From: Ruminococcus sp.
Lineage (GTDB): Bacteria; Bacillota; Clostridia; Oscillospirales; Ruminococcaceae
DNA: 64,000 bases
Direction: 5' to 3'
Assembly: GCA_017620025.1 (NCBI GenBank)
Contig: JAFZRF010000063.1
Location: 1 to 64,000 of the forward strand
Shown here: positions 53,369 through 61,718 of the stretch, one piece after another
How the letters are laid out: the number at the start of each line of letters is the position of its first letter
How positions within the stretch are numbered: position 1 is the stretch's first letter
Made by a program: the position numbers and the translations under genes
Notes under the pieces: model-generated
Databases searched by the model: none
Seen by the model: only the letters and a program-made list of their open reading frames with translations
What the model was told of the DNA's origin: nothing

Positions 53369-54274
53369 ATGGAAAAACTAAAGGCACTATGGGGGCTTCT
53401 TTTCTGTCTGACGCTCAGTATCTGCGTTTTTATCACTTTATTCATCGGCGGAGAAACAAAGGATCAGCACATCTTTGCCCTTATCTTCTCGCCGCTCTGT
53501 GCAGCATTCGGCATATTCACCTTTATCAACGATAAACGTCATAAAAAGGCGGAAGAACGAACAAAAGAGCTTATAACCGAAAACAAGCTCTTCACTTCTG
53601 ATGCATGGCGGCAAAGATATCTTGAATATAAGGAAAAACACGGATTTGATACTATTCACGTGAACGGCATGAAAGCAGACCTTATCATGCGCCGCCGTAC
53701 ATTGGGCACCTGCTGCATGATGATAATAGGCACATTATGTCTTGTATATTTCTTTCAGCAGATAATATCTGGGCATAACGGATACACCGAAAAGTTTTAT
53801 GTGATACTTCCGGCCGGGATCATTATATCATTATGGGGATTCGCTTATTTTTTCGGTTTTCCTGTAAGAACATGGATAAAGAAAATGGGCGACGAGTATG
53901 AAGACATCGAGAGATCATACATCAGCGGTCGGATGGTCACGGAAGGCTACTGCGGAATAAACGTGGGAAATGAATATACTGTCATGTTCAATGAAACGAA
54001 ACTGTACTTTTTCCCCACAGGAAGCATTGTCGACGCAGGCAAAAAAGTGATCCGTGAAAGAAGCTACAATACAGGTATATATATCGACACATCCTACAAA
54101 TACAACGTTTTTGTTCAGGTGAATCAAAGCGGTATTATGCATACCTATGAAGTAACGCTGAACGCTTATAAAGCCGAAATGATATGCGAGGTATTGCAGG
54201 GGATACTGTTTCATCCCGATGATCTTGAAACTAAGTACGATGAGACAGAGGCTTTGGACATGACGATTATATAA
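53369..54274 (+). CDS. T-box-controlled multi-pass membrane protein of unknown function
   Basis: A 301-aa protein with two helices near the N-terminus (about 6-27, 35-55) and a charged loop (about 56-110). Two more helices (about 112-132, 142-165) precede a C-terminal soluble domain of about 135 residues starting KKMGDEYEDIE and rich in beta strands (NEYTVMFNETKLYFFP, YKYNVFVQVNQ). No family is recognised. AAGGCGGTG precedes the ATG, 19 nt after the T-box terminator, so it is the first gene governed by the tyrosine T-box. Confidence 0.8.
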   Translation: MEKLKALWGLLFCLTLSICVFITLFIGGETKDQHIFALIFSPLCAAFGIFTFINDKRHKKAEERTKELITENKLFTSDAWRQRYLEYKEKHGFDTIHVNGMKADLIMRRRTLGTCCMMIIGTLCLVYFFQQIISGHNGYTEKFYVILPAGIIISLWGFAYFFGFPVRTWIKKMGDEYEDIERSYISGRMVTEGYCGINVGNEYTVMFNETKLYFFPTGSIVDAGKKVIRERSYNTGIYIDTSYKYNVFVQVNQSGIMHTYEVTLNAYKAEMICEVLQGILFHPDDLETKYDETEALDMTII

Positions 54275-54357
54275 AAGCAGCGTATCTATTGAAAGGTCGT
54301 GATATACATGAGAACGTCCGACGCTCTCATTCTTTATGGAAAGGCAGGTGATAAAAG

Positions 54358-54546
54358 ATGAAAAGCCGTGTGTTTTTTGCGGCGGCCGTTTGCTTCCTTA
54401 TACTTGCCATAATCAGGATACTGATGGGACGTATATTGCTCGGAGTTATATTGCTTTTCTGCGCAGGCGCAGAATTGTACATAGGTCTGACCATGAAGAA
54501 AAAGGAAGAGAATGAAGATATTAATGATAATAATAAAAAGGAGTAA
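54358..54546 (+). CDS. Small two-helix membrane protein
   Basis: A 62-aa protein with two hydrophobic segments (about 5-22, 25-45) joined by a short turn RILMGRI, and a charged tail MKKKEENEDINDNNKKE. GGCAGGTGAT lies before the ATG. It lies between the 301-aa membrane protein and tyrS, six bases before the tyrS start, hence in the T-box operon. Function unknown. Confidence 0.7.
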   Translation: MKSRVFFAAAVCFLILAIIRILMGRILLGVILLFCAGAELYIGLTMKKKEENEDINDNNKKE

Positions 54547-54552
54547 TATATA

Positions 54553-55773
54553 ATGACTATTTTTGAAGAACTCAAAAGAAGAGGTCTGCTTGCACAGCTG
54601 ACCGATGAAAAGGAGATCGAGGAGCTTATCAATGCCGGAAAGGCAACTTTCTACATTGGCTTCGATCCTACAGCCGATTCTCTCCACGTAGGCCACTTCA
54701 TGGCTCTCTGCCTTATGAAGCGTCTGCAGGAGGCAGGCAACAAGCCCATCGTACTTATCGGCGGCGGTACAGCTATGATCGGCGATCCCTCCGGAAAGAC
54801 CGATATGCGTAAGATGATGACCCCCGAGACAATCCAGCACAACGTTGACTGCTTCAAGAAGCAGATGAGCCGTTTCATCGATTTCTCAGAGGACAAGGCT
54901 ATCATCGTAAACAATGCCGACTGGCTGATGAACCTCAACTACATAGAAGTTCTCCGTGAAGTAGGTGCTCAGTTCAGCGTAAACCGTATGCTTACAGCTG
55001 AATGCTACAAGCAGAGACTTGAGCGCGGACTTTCTTTCCTTGAATTCAACTACATGATAATGCAGAGCTACGACTTCTACCAGCTCTTCCAGAAGTACGG
55101 CTGCAATATGCAGTTCGGCGGCGATGACCAGTGGAGCAATATGCTCGGCGGTACAGAGCTTATCCGCCGTAAGCTCGGCAAGGATGCATACGCTATGACC
55201 ATTACTCTTCTCCTCAACTCCGAGGGCAAGAAGATGGGCAAGACCGAGAAGGGCGCTGTATGGCTCGATGCTGAGAAGACTACTCCTTACGATTTCTTCC
55301 AGTACTGGAGAAACGTTGATGATGCCGATGTTATCAAGTGCCTCAAGATGCTCACCTTCGTACCTGTTGAAGAGATCGAAGAGATGGAGAAGCACATGGA
55401 GGGCGCACAGTTCAACGCTGCCAAGGAGCTCCTTGCTTACGAGCTTACAAAGCTTGTTCACGGCGAGGAGGAAGCCGAGAAGGCAAAGGCAGCTGCAAGA
55501 GCCATCTTCGGCGGCAGCGGTTCAAGTGAGAATATGCCAACAGCAGAGATCGATGCCTCCGAGCTCACAGACGGAACAATGGGACTTCTCAACATTCTTG
55601 TAAAGTCCGGACTTGCTCCTTCTGTTTCAGAAGCAAGACGACTTGTACAGCAGGGCGGTATTACCGTAAATGATGAGAAGGTATCAGATTCCAAGGCTGT
55701 ATTTGCTCTCGACAGCGAGGGTATCATAGTCCGTAAGGGCAAGAAGGCCTTCAAGAAGGTAATCGCAAAATAA
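54553..55773 (+). CDS. tyrS: Tyrosyl-tRNA synthetase
   Basis: A 406-aa class I synthetase that charges tRNA-Tyr. The HIGH-type motif is HVGHF near residue 46, the tyrosine pocket includes [13 protein letters not shown] and QFGGDDQW, and the KMSKS loop reads KKMGKTEKG near 222. A C-terminal S4 RNA-binding domain (about 340-404) contains [15 protein letters not shown]. Length and KMGKT fit the TyrS type with the shorter catalytic domain typical of TyrZ-like enzymes. Control by the tyrosine T-box at 53085 fits. AAAAAGGAG precedes the ATG. A terminator follows. Confidence 0.96.
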   Translation: MTIFEELKRRGLLAQLTDEKEIEELINAGKATFYIGFDPTADSLHVGHFMALCLMKRLQEAGNKPIVLIGGGTAMIGDPSGKTDMRKMMTPETIQHNVDCFKKQMSRFIDFSEDKAIIVNNADWLMNLNYIEVLREVGAQFSVNRMLTAECYKQRLERGLSFLEFNYMIMQSYDFYQLFQKYGCNMQFGGDDQWSNMLGGTELIRRKLGKDAYAMTITLLLNSEGKKMGKTEKGAVWLDAEKTTPYDFFQYWRNVDDADVIKCLKMLTFVPVEEIEEMEKHMEGAQFNAAKELLAYELTKLVHGEEEAEKAKAAARAIFGGSGSSENMPTAEIDASELTDGTMGLLNILVKSGLAPSVSEARRLVQQGGITVNDEKVSDSKAVFALDSEGIIVRKGKKAFKKVIAK

Positions 55774-55777
55774 AAAA

Positions 55778-55812
55778 CAAGGGGACTGCTGCGGCAGTCC
55801 CTTGTTATTATA
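55778..55812 (+). terminator. Terminator of the tyrS operon
   Basis: A stem of AAGGGGACTGC with GCAGTCCCTTG (one bulge) is followed by TTATTATA. Confidence 0.8.
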
Positions 55813-55825
55813 CCATATAACATAT

Positions 55826-55855
55826 AAAAAGTGCGGCCTGAAACGGCCGCACATC
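55826..55855 (-). terminator. Terminator of the foldase-like lipoprotein gene
   Basis: On the minus strand GTGCGGCC...GGCCGCAC is followed by TTTTTATATG, five bases beyond the stop codon. Confidence 0.85.
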
Positions 55856-55859
55856 ATTT

Positions 55860-57086
55860 TTAATAACTGCTTGTTTTCTCGAGATTAAGGCTGAAGGGTT
55901 CAAATCTGCGGTAAGCAGAATTGTTTTTCTTGACATCAAGTGATGAAGCATATTCCTTCATATAATCCTGGAACTTCTCATAGAAGCGGAGCTGAAGAAG
56001 ATCCTTGATATAATCCTCAGACCAGTAATCGTCTTCTGTCATACGCTCTTCGATATCTGCCTTCATGATGATGTAGAGGTTATCCTTGTCGTACTGATAC
56101 TTCACAGCTTCACCGGGCTTAAGTTCGTTGAAAATGAAGTCGTTGAACTTCTGATAGTTCTCCTCGCTGAGAGAAGTCTCTGTATTCTCGGAAGTGCTGT
56201 CATCAGCAGCAGTAGTCTGCTTCTGGAAAAGTCTCTCGTTTGCATAGGGGTTGGTTGTTGTTGTCTCTGCCTCTGTAGTAGTCTCCTCAGCAGCAGTAGT
56301 TGTAGTCTCAACTGTCTCGCCTTCAGCTGCTGTTGTAGTATTCAGTGACTGGACGTATTCCTTGTATTCGTCGTTTGCAGCGTCAAGCTCCCAGAGCTTG
56401 TCAAGCTCGCCTGACTTCTTGTTGATCTTTCTTACGTACTCGTCAGCCTTCTTGTTGATATCTCTGAGTTCGTCATCGCTGAATGCCTCACCGTCAGAGT
56501 TTGTAAGACTTATAGAGAAGTACTTGATTCTTGCGAAGTTTTCCTTGAAGAAGTCCTTAAGCTCGTCCTCTGAACATCCCATCTCGGAACCAAGACCGAA
56601 ATAATGCTCAAAGAGCTTATCCTGAAGGTAGGAAGCATCTGATATCTTATAGAACGTTTCAACGCTTACTCCGTTCTGCTGCGGACGTGAATCCATAGCA
56701 TAGATATATTCAGCAATGCTCTTTGATTCTTCCTTCTCTTCGTCTGTAAGAGTGATTCCGTTTTCTTCGCTCTTCTTTATTACTGCTGCATAGTTCAAAA
56801 GCTCTTCTGTAGCCTTGTCCTGTATCCAGTCTACAGCATCCTTCTCGTCGATCTTTGAGTTCTTGACATCCTTGACTGTAGGAGTCTCGCTGTTCTGATC
56901 TGAGAGCATGGAAACGGCCTTGTCGTAGGCAGAGATTGTCTGATATACCAGCATTCCGGAACCGATCTCAACTCCGTCTACAGTGAGCGCGTTCTGCGAG
57001 TTCTTTCCGATAGTTGCTGAGCAGCTTGTAGTTGCAGCAAGACAAACGGCAGCAACAGCTGCTGTAAGCTTCTTAACGATTTTCAT
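55860..57086 (-). CDS. PrsA/SurA-like foldase lipoprotein
   Basis: A 408-aa lipoprotein. The signal peptide ends in lipobox TTSC (Cys about 22). A SurA-N-like helical domain (about 25-250) holds the typical IGSGMLVYQTISAYDKA and SENGITLTDEEKEE. A Thr/Glu-rich low-complexity insert (about 240-300, TTTAAEETTTEAETTTT) splits the parvulin-like region. The tail holds NDFIFNELKPGEAVKYQYD, which is PPIase-like. No full parvulin active site could be traced, so it may be a chaperone only. Start ATG at 57086 follows GGAGG. It has its own promoter and terminator. Confidence 0.75.
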   Translation of the reverse strand: MKIVKKLTAAVAAVCLAATTSCSATIGKNSQNALTVDGVEIGSGMLVYQTISAYDKAVSMLSDQNSETPTVKDVKNSKIDEKDAVDWIQDKATEELLNYAAVIKKSEENGITLTDEEKEESKSIAEYIYAMDSRPQQNGVSVETFYKISDASYLQDKLFEHYFGLGSEMGCSEDELKDFFKENFARIKYFSISLTNSDGEAFSDDELRDINKKADEYVRKINKKSGELDKLWELDAANDEYKEYVQSLNTTTAAEGETVETTTTAAEETTTEAETTTTNPYANERLFQKQTTAADDSTSENTETSLSEENYQKFNDFIFNELKPGEAVKYQYDKDNLYIIMKADIEERMTEDDYWSEDYIKDLLQLRFYEKFQDYMKEYASSLDVKKNNSAYRRFEPFSLNLEKTSSY

Positions 57087-57129
57087 AGTGATGATTCCTC
57101 CGGTTAAAGAATATTTCATATACTAAGAT

Positions 57130-57158
57130 ATTATACTATATAATTTCTGATTTGTCCA
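57130..57158 (-). promoter_or_regulatory. Promoter of the foldase-like lipoprotein gene
   Basis: TGGACA (57158-57153) and TATAAT (57135-57130) on the minus strand are spaced 17 bases. Confidence 0.75.
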
Positions 57159-57239
57159 TAGTTAAACGGAAAATTTTTCCGTTCTGTCACAAATCAGCCT
57201 GAAATTAAATGTTATATCATTTTATTTAACTGTAATTCC

Positions 57240-57268
57240 TTGACTTATAAGCCGAATGATGGTACAAT
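57240..57268 (+). promoter_or_regulatory. Promoter of the thyX operon
   Basis: TTGACT (57240-57245) and TACAAT (57263-57268) are spaced 17 bases. Confidence 0.78.
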
Positions 57269-57324
57269 AATTATAAGTGTACATTTGATTGTGCAATTTT
57301 TACTGCGAAACGAGGTTGAGGTAC

Positions 57325-58107
57325 ATGAAGGTCGAACTGATCGCACATACTCCCGAGCCGGAGAAACTTGCCGCAACAGCAGCAAAGCTCTGCTATTCCA
57401 GCAGCGATATTTCTTCACTCAGGGAAGGACTCACAGAGGATAAGATAGAGAGCTTTATCGATATGCTCGTATCTATCGGACATGAGAGCGTAATGGAGCA
57501 CGTCAGCTTCACATTCGGCATCGAGGGAATTTCACGTGCCTGCTCACATCAGCTCGTCCGTCACAGGATCGCTTCCTATTCGCAGAAGAGTCAGCGCTAC
57601 GTCAACGAAAACGGTTTTGAATTCATAACACCGCCTTCTATAGAAGCGGTTCCTGAGGCAAAGGCTGAATTCGACAGAATCATAGACGAGATATCAGCCG
57701 GATATGAGAAGATAGCTGCTCTGCTTACAGAGAGCCGCAAGGCTGAGCTTATGGCAGAGGGCAATGATGAGAAGACTGCACTTTCCAAAGCGAAAAAACT
57801 CGCCAACGAGGATGCAAGGTTTCTTCTTCCCAATGCCTGTGAGACCAAGATAGTAGTAACCATGAATGTACGCTCGCTTTTCAACTTCTTCCGCCACCGC
57901 TGCTGCCGCAGGGCACAGTGGGAGATTCAGGCCGTTGCAAACGAGATGCTCAGGCTCTGTGTCGGTGTTGCGCCGCATATATTTGCCCATGCCGGCCCTT
58001 CGTGCGTAGAGCTTGGCAGATGTCCCGAGGGCAAGATGACCTGCGGAAAGATGAAGGAGACAGGCGAATACTTTGCCGAACTCAAGAGGAACGCAGCGGA
58101 TGCTTGA
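57325..58107 (+). CDS. thyX: Flavin-dependent thymidylate synthase
   Basis: A 260-aa enzyme that makes dTMP from dUMP with methylene-THF, FAD and NADPH. The ThyX signature RHRIASYSQKSQRY (RHRxxSxxxxSxR) lies near residue 80, preceded by HVSFTFGIEGISR. The C-terminal part has RSLFNFFRHRCCRRAQWEI, a nucleotide-binding stretch. The ATG at 57325 follows GAGGTTGAGGT; a longer frame runs into the promoter. It is the first gene of a six-gene operon that also carries a folate enzyme (59567). Its stop overlaps the next start by eight bases. Confidence 0.95.
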   Translation: MKVELIAHTPEPEKLAATAAKLCYSSSDISSLREGLTEDKIESFIDMLVSIGHESVMEHVSFTFGIEGISRACSHQLVRHRIASYSQKSQRYVNENGFEFITPPSIEAVPEAKAEFDRIIDEISAGYEKIAALLTESRKAELMAEGNDEKTALSKAKKLANEDARFLLPNACETKIVVTMNVRSLFNFFRHRCCRRAQWEIQAVANEMLRLCVGVAPHIFAHAGPSCVELGRCPEGKMTCGKMKETGEYFAELKRNAADA

Positions 58108-58999
58108 TTTCAGGCCTCTTGTCTTTGAAGACAGGGAAAAGGTCATACCGATCCTCAGAAGCTCCGGCTTTCGCGGATGCGAGTACAGCTTCGCCAATAA
58201 TCTGGCGTGGCAGCGACTTGCAGATTCAAGGATAGCCTTCTATCAAGATTTCTATATAGTCTGTGCATTCGGAAATGAAGACGGCATACCGGCTTTCATA
58301 TTCCCGTCAGGAAAAGGAGATCTTACAGAGCTTATCGGTGTACTGAAGAGGTTTTCCGAGGATCACGATTCGCCGCTGAAGCTTTCCGGAGTAACAGAGA
58401 ACCAGCTTGCTGTACTCAGTGAATTCTTCCCGGGACAGTTTGATTCAGTCTTCGACAGAGACGGTTCCGACTATATCTACCGTGTCAGCAATCTGACAGA
58501 GCTCGCCGGAAGGAAGTATCACGGCAAGAGAAATCATCTGTCGCGTTTCCGTGAGCTTGACTATACCTACAGCCCGATAACCGAGGCAGACTATGATGAA
58601 TGCATTGTATTCTGCACCGAAGCCTATAACGGACGTACAGCAGAAAGTGCCGAGGAGGAGCATTCCTTCGCCGCTGAGCAGTATGCGATCAATACTTTTT
58701 TCAATCACTTTGAAGGACTCGGACTTCGGGGAGGAATAATACGCATAGACGGCAGTATAGCTGCTGTAACTATCGGCGAACCTCTTACGGATGATACCTT
58801 CTGTGTACACATCGAAAAGGCCGATACAGCCTATAACGGTATCTATACCGGTATATGCAACTGCTTCGCCCGTGCTGAAATGGGCGGATTTGAATACGTC
58901 AACCGTGAGGAGGATCTCGGAATAGAGGGGCTTCGCAGATCGAAGCTTTCCTATCATCCGGCTTACCTGCTCAATAAATATATAATCACTTTCAGATAA
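58100..58999 (+). CDS. DUF2156 (phosphatidylglycerol lysyltransferase C-terminal-like) protein
   Basis: A 299-aa soluble protein of the GNAT-like DUF2156 family. It contains SFANNLAWQRL near residue 30, GSDYIYRVSNLTELAGRKYH and GKRNHLSRF in the middle, and NREEDLGIEGLRRSKLSY near the C-terminus. Relatives form the cytoplasmic domain of MprF and transfer aminoacyl groups, but this one lacks the membrane part and its substrate is unknown. ATG at 58100 overlaps the thyX stop, implying coupled translation. Confidence 0.87.
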   Translation: MLDFRPLVFEDREKVIPILRSSGFRGCEYSFANNLAWQRLADSRIAFYQDFYIVCAFGNEDGIPAFIFPSGKGDLTELIGVLKRFSEDHDSPLKLSGVTENQLAVLSEFFPGQFDSVFDRDGSDYIYRVSNLTELAGRKYHGKRNHLSRFRELDYTYSPITEADYDECIVFCTEAYNGRTAESAEEEHSFAAEQYAINTFFNHFEGLGLRGGIIRIDGSIAAVTIGEPLTDDTFCVHIEKADTAYNGIYTGICNCFARAEMGGFEYVNREEDLGIEGLRRSKLSYHPAYLLNKYIITFR

Positions 59000-59043
59000 T
59001 GCGTTCTCTGCTTGAAACGCATACTGACCGAAAGGAACAGACT

Positions 59044-59586
59044 ATGATATATGTTTACCTTGCTGACGGCTTCGAGGAGACCGAAGCCATAGCACCTATC
59101 GATCTTCTCCGGCGCGCCGGCAAAAAGGTCGTTATCGTCGGTGTCGGCGATAATCTCGTAACCGGCTCTCACGGTATCCCGGTGGTAGCTGATACCATCG
59201 CACAGGAAGCTCCTCTTACTGATGAACTCGAGGCCATCGTGCTTCCCGGCGGAATGCCCGGAACGCTCAACCTTGAAAAGTCTCAGTACGTACAGGCCGC
59301 TATCGATTACTGTGTTGAGAACAACAGGATCATCGGCGCTATCTGTGCAGCACCTTCCATACTCGGACACAAGGGACTGCTCAGCGGAAAGACAGCCGTA
59401 TGCTATACAGGCTTTGAAACTCAGCTTACCGGTGCAGTTATCGGAGAAGGCAAGGTTGCTCAGGACGGCATCTTTATCACCTCAAGAGGTGCCGGAACAG
59501 CTGTTGAATTCGGCCTGAAACTCGTTGAAGCAACTCATTCTGCTGCAGAAAGCCTCAGACAGAGAAATGCAATCCTCTGTGACTGA
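59044..59586 (+). CDS. DJ-1/PfpI family protein
   Basis: A 180-aa protein of the DJ-1/ThiJ/YajL family. The N-terminal YLADGFEETEAIAPIDLLRR carries the conserved Glu, and the nucleophile-elbow Cys is in GAICAAPSIL near residue 102. Roles proposed for the family are chaperone, deglycase or oxidative-stress sensing; the exact one is open. GAAAGGAACAGACT precedes the ATG, 44 nt after DUF2156. Its 3' end overlaps the next gene by 20 nt. Confidence 0.9.
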   Translation: MIYVYLADGFEETEAIAPIDLLRRAGKKVVIVGVGDNLVTGSHGIPVVADTIAQEAPLTDELEAIVLPGGMPGTLNLEKSQYVQAAIDYCVENNRIIGAICAAPSILGHKGLLSGKTAVCYTGFETQLTGAVIGEGKVAQDGIFITSRGAGTAVEFGLKLVEATHSAAESLRQRNAILCD

Positions 59587-60142
59587 CAAGAAACAGCTGC
59601 GGAAGCATTTCTCAGCGCTTCGTGACAGTATTACCTCTCCCGAGAAGGACAGGCTGATCTGCGAAAGACTTCTTGAAAGCGGGCGTATAAGAAACGCCGA
59701 TACGGTTCTCCTGTATGCAGCTTTCCGTTCAGAGGTCTCCACAGACCTGCTCTTCAAGGGACTTTCGGAGCTCGGGATCAGGGCGGCTTTCCCGCTTTGT
59801 CATAAGGATGGGATAATGACCTTCCACCTTGTGAACGATGTCTCAGAGCTTAAAGAAGGCTCATACGGGATACAGGAACCTGATATGGATCTCCCGCAGC
59901 CTGTACCGACAGAAAGAACTGTCTGCATAGTTCCCGGACTTGCGTTTACTGAAGACGGCGGAAGACTCGGCTACGGCGGAGGGTTCTATGACCGCTTTCT
60001 GCGTGAGCATCCGATGATATATACTGCTGCTGCAGCTTATGAAGGCCAGATAACTCCGGAGCTTCCTCTGGAGGAACATGATATAAGACTAAGATCTATT
60101 TATACCGATGAAAGGAAGATCATCTGCAATGCGAAAGGATAA
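59567..60142 (+). CDS. 5-formyltetrahydrofolate cyclo-ligase
   Basis: A 191-aa enzyme that turns 5-formyl-THF into 5,10-methenyl-THF with ATP. The N-terminus KKQLRKHFSALRDSITSPEK and the C-terminal signature VPGLAFTEDGGRLGYGGGFYDRF match the family (YgfA/MTHFS). In this operon it may return folate to the pool that ThyX uses. The ATG at 59567 lies inside the DJ-1 gene with a poor ribosome site, so coupling is likely; GTG at 59579 is a less likely start. Its end overlaps mltG by 14 nt. Confidence 0.92.
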   Translation: MQSSVTDKKQLRKHFSALRDSITSPEKDRLICERLLESGRIRNADTVLLYAAFRSEVSTDLLFKGLSELGIRAAFPLCHKDGIMTFHLVNDVSELKEGSYGIQEPDMDLPQPVPTERTVCIVPGLAFTEDGGRLGYGGGFYDRFLREHPMIYTAAAAYEGQITPELPLEEHDIRLRSIYTDERKIICNAKG

Positions 60143-61709
60143 CAAGAAACCCAAAAAGAAGGAAGAAAACAAGGACGTTCTCGATGAGATAATCGAGGAG
60201 ATAAACGCACTTGACGACAATGCTCCTGCCGAGGGCGGGCAGCCCGAGGAGACTGCCGGTGACGACCTTGAATTCGATTACGGATTCCTTGACAAGAAGA
60301 AGCCGGAGAAGAGCGCAAAGAACAAGGAGCGCTCCGGCAAGAATGAAGAGAATGTACGTCGCCGTGACAGGATCCCGTACGAGAACAGCGATCAGCCCGA
60401 GGGTGTTGACGGCGAAGCAGCTCCCGCACCTGCACAGCAGGCAGACGGACAGACTCCGGGCGGAGTACAGCAGTATGTTCAGGGACCTCAGTTTGCAGGT
60501 CAGCCCTATCCCGGACAGCCGTATCCGAATCAGCAGGGCTATCCCATGCGAAACGGTGCGCCCATGCCGAGAAGGAAGAAGAAGCGCAAGAAGAAGCAGA
60601 GAAGCAGACTGCCGGGCGTACTCATTCTGACCACGCTCATATTCGGCGTTTCAGTAGTCCTCTCTATGATAATCATCGGCTACGGCCGTGATATGCTCGG
60701 TATCGGTAAGTCCGAGACCAACCATCTCATCAATATCCCTGAGGGTGCAGGCACTATCGAGATATCAGAGATGCTTGAGTCAGAGGGCATAATCAAGTCG
60801 CCCAAGGCATTCCAGCTCTTCTCAAGACTGAGACAGACTGATACAGCCTATATCGCAGGCGAGCATTTCGTCCGCCCGAATATGGCATACGAGGCTATCA
60901 TCAATGAGCTCACTTCCGTTAAGCAGGAAGAGCAGGGCGAGACAGTTGAGGTTACATTCCCCGAGGGCGTAACAGTTCTCCAGGCTGCAAATATCCTCGA
61001 AGAAGAGGGTATCTGCAAGGCAAGCGACTTCCTCTTCTACTTCAACGCCGGCGGCCTTGGTTACGACTTTGAGAATCTCCTGCCTTCTGATACTTCACTT
61101 AAGTTCTACCGTATGGAAGGTTATCTCTTCCCTGATACCTACTTCTTCTACAAGGGTATGGATATCGACCAGATCTGCCAGAAGATCTATAACAACTTCA
61201 ATAACAAGATCTACGCTGAGGATCGTCTTGAGAAGATGGAGCAGCTCGGTCTTTCTCTTGATGAGCTTATCACATTTGCTTCTATCGTACAGAAGGAGGC
61301 TGCAACAACTGACGTTATGACTCTTGTTGCTTCAGTATTCTGGAACCGTCTGAACAATCCGGATATATTCCCGATGCTCCAGTCAGATCCTACCTCCAAC
61401 TACGCTAAGGATGTTGTCGGTAAGCACATGGACGTTTACGATCAGACCTTCGTTGACGCATACGATACCTATGTTACCAACGGACTTCCTTCAGGACCTA
61501 TCTGTAACCCCGGTATCGAGGCTATTGATGCTGTTCTTGAGAACTTCGAGTCACCTTACTTCTACTTCTACGCCAATATCAATACAGGCAAGACTTACTT
61601 TGCTGTTGATATCGATGAGCATGAAGCTAACATTGATATGGTTGATCAGCAGTATGCAGAGGAAAAGGCAGCAGCAGCCGCTGCTGAGGCTGCTGCTGCA
61701 GGCAACTAA
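60129..61709 (+). CDS. mltG: Endolytic murein transglycosylase
   Basis: A 526-aa membrane enzyme that cuts nascent glycan strands. The cytoplasmic N-terminus (about 1-160) is long, charged and then rich in Gln, Pro and Gly (QPYPGQPYPNQQGYPMR). A basic run RRKKKRKKKQR leads into one helix (about 167-190), then LysM-like and YceG domains (about 205-515). The catalytic Glu lies in ASIVQKEAATTDVM, and DPTSNYAKD and PGIEAIDAVL are typical. An Ala-rich tail ends it. The ATG at 60129 overlaps the upstream gene; ATG 60108 is less well placed relative to AAAGGAAG. The long disordered N-terminus is unusual compared with E. coli MltG. Confidence 0.92.
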   Translation: MRKDNKKPKKKEENKDVLDEIIEEINALDDNAPAEGGQPEETAGDDLEFDYGFLDKKKPEKSAKNKERSGKNEENVRRRDRIPYENSDQPEGVDGEAAPAPAQQADGQTPGGVQQYVQGPQFAGQPYPGQPYPNQQGYPMRNGAPMPRRKKKRKKKQRSRLPGVLILTTLIFGVSVVLSMIIIGYGRDMLGIGKSETNHLINIPEGAGTIEISEMLESEGIIKSPKAFQLFSRLRQTDTAYIAGEHFVRPNMAYEAIINELTSVKQEEQGETVEVTFPEGVTVLQAANILEEEGICKASDFLFYFNAGGLGYDFENLLPSDTSLKFYRMEGYLFPDTYFFYKGMDIDQICQKIYNNFNNKIYAEDRLEKMEQLGLSLDELITFASIVQKEAATTDVMTLVASVFWNRLNNPDIFPMLQSDPTSNYAKDVVGKHMDVYDQTFVDAYDTYVTNGLPSGPICNPGIEAIDAVLENFESPYFYFYANINTGKTYFAVDIDEHEANIDMVDQQYAEEKAAAAAAEAAAAGN

Positions 61710-61718
61710 GGAGGAGCT

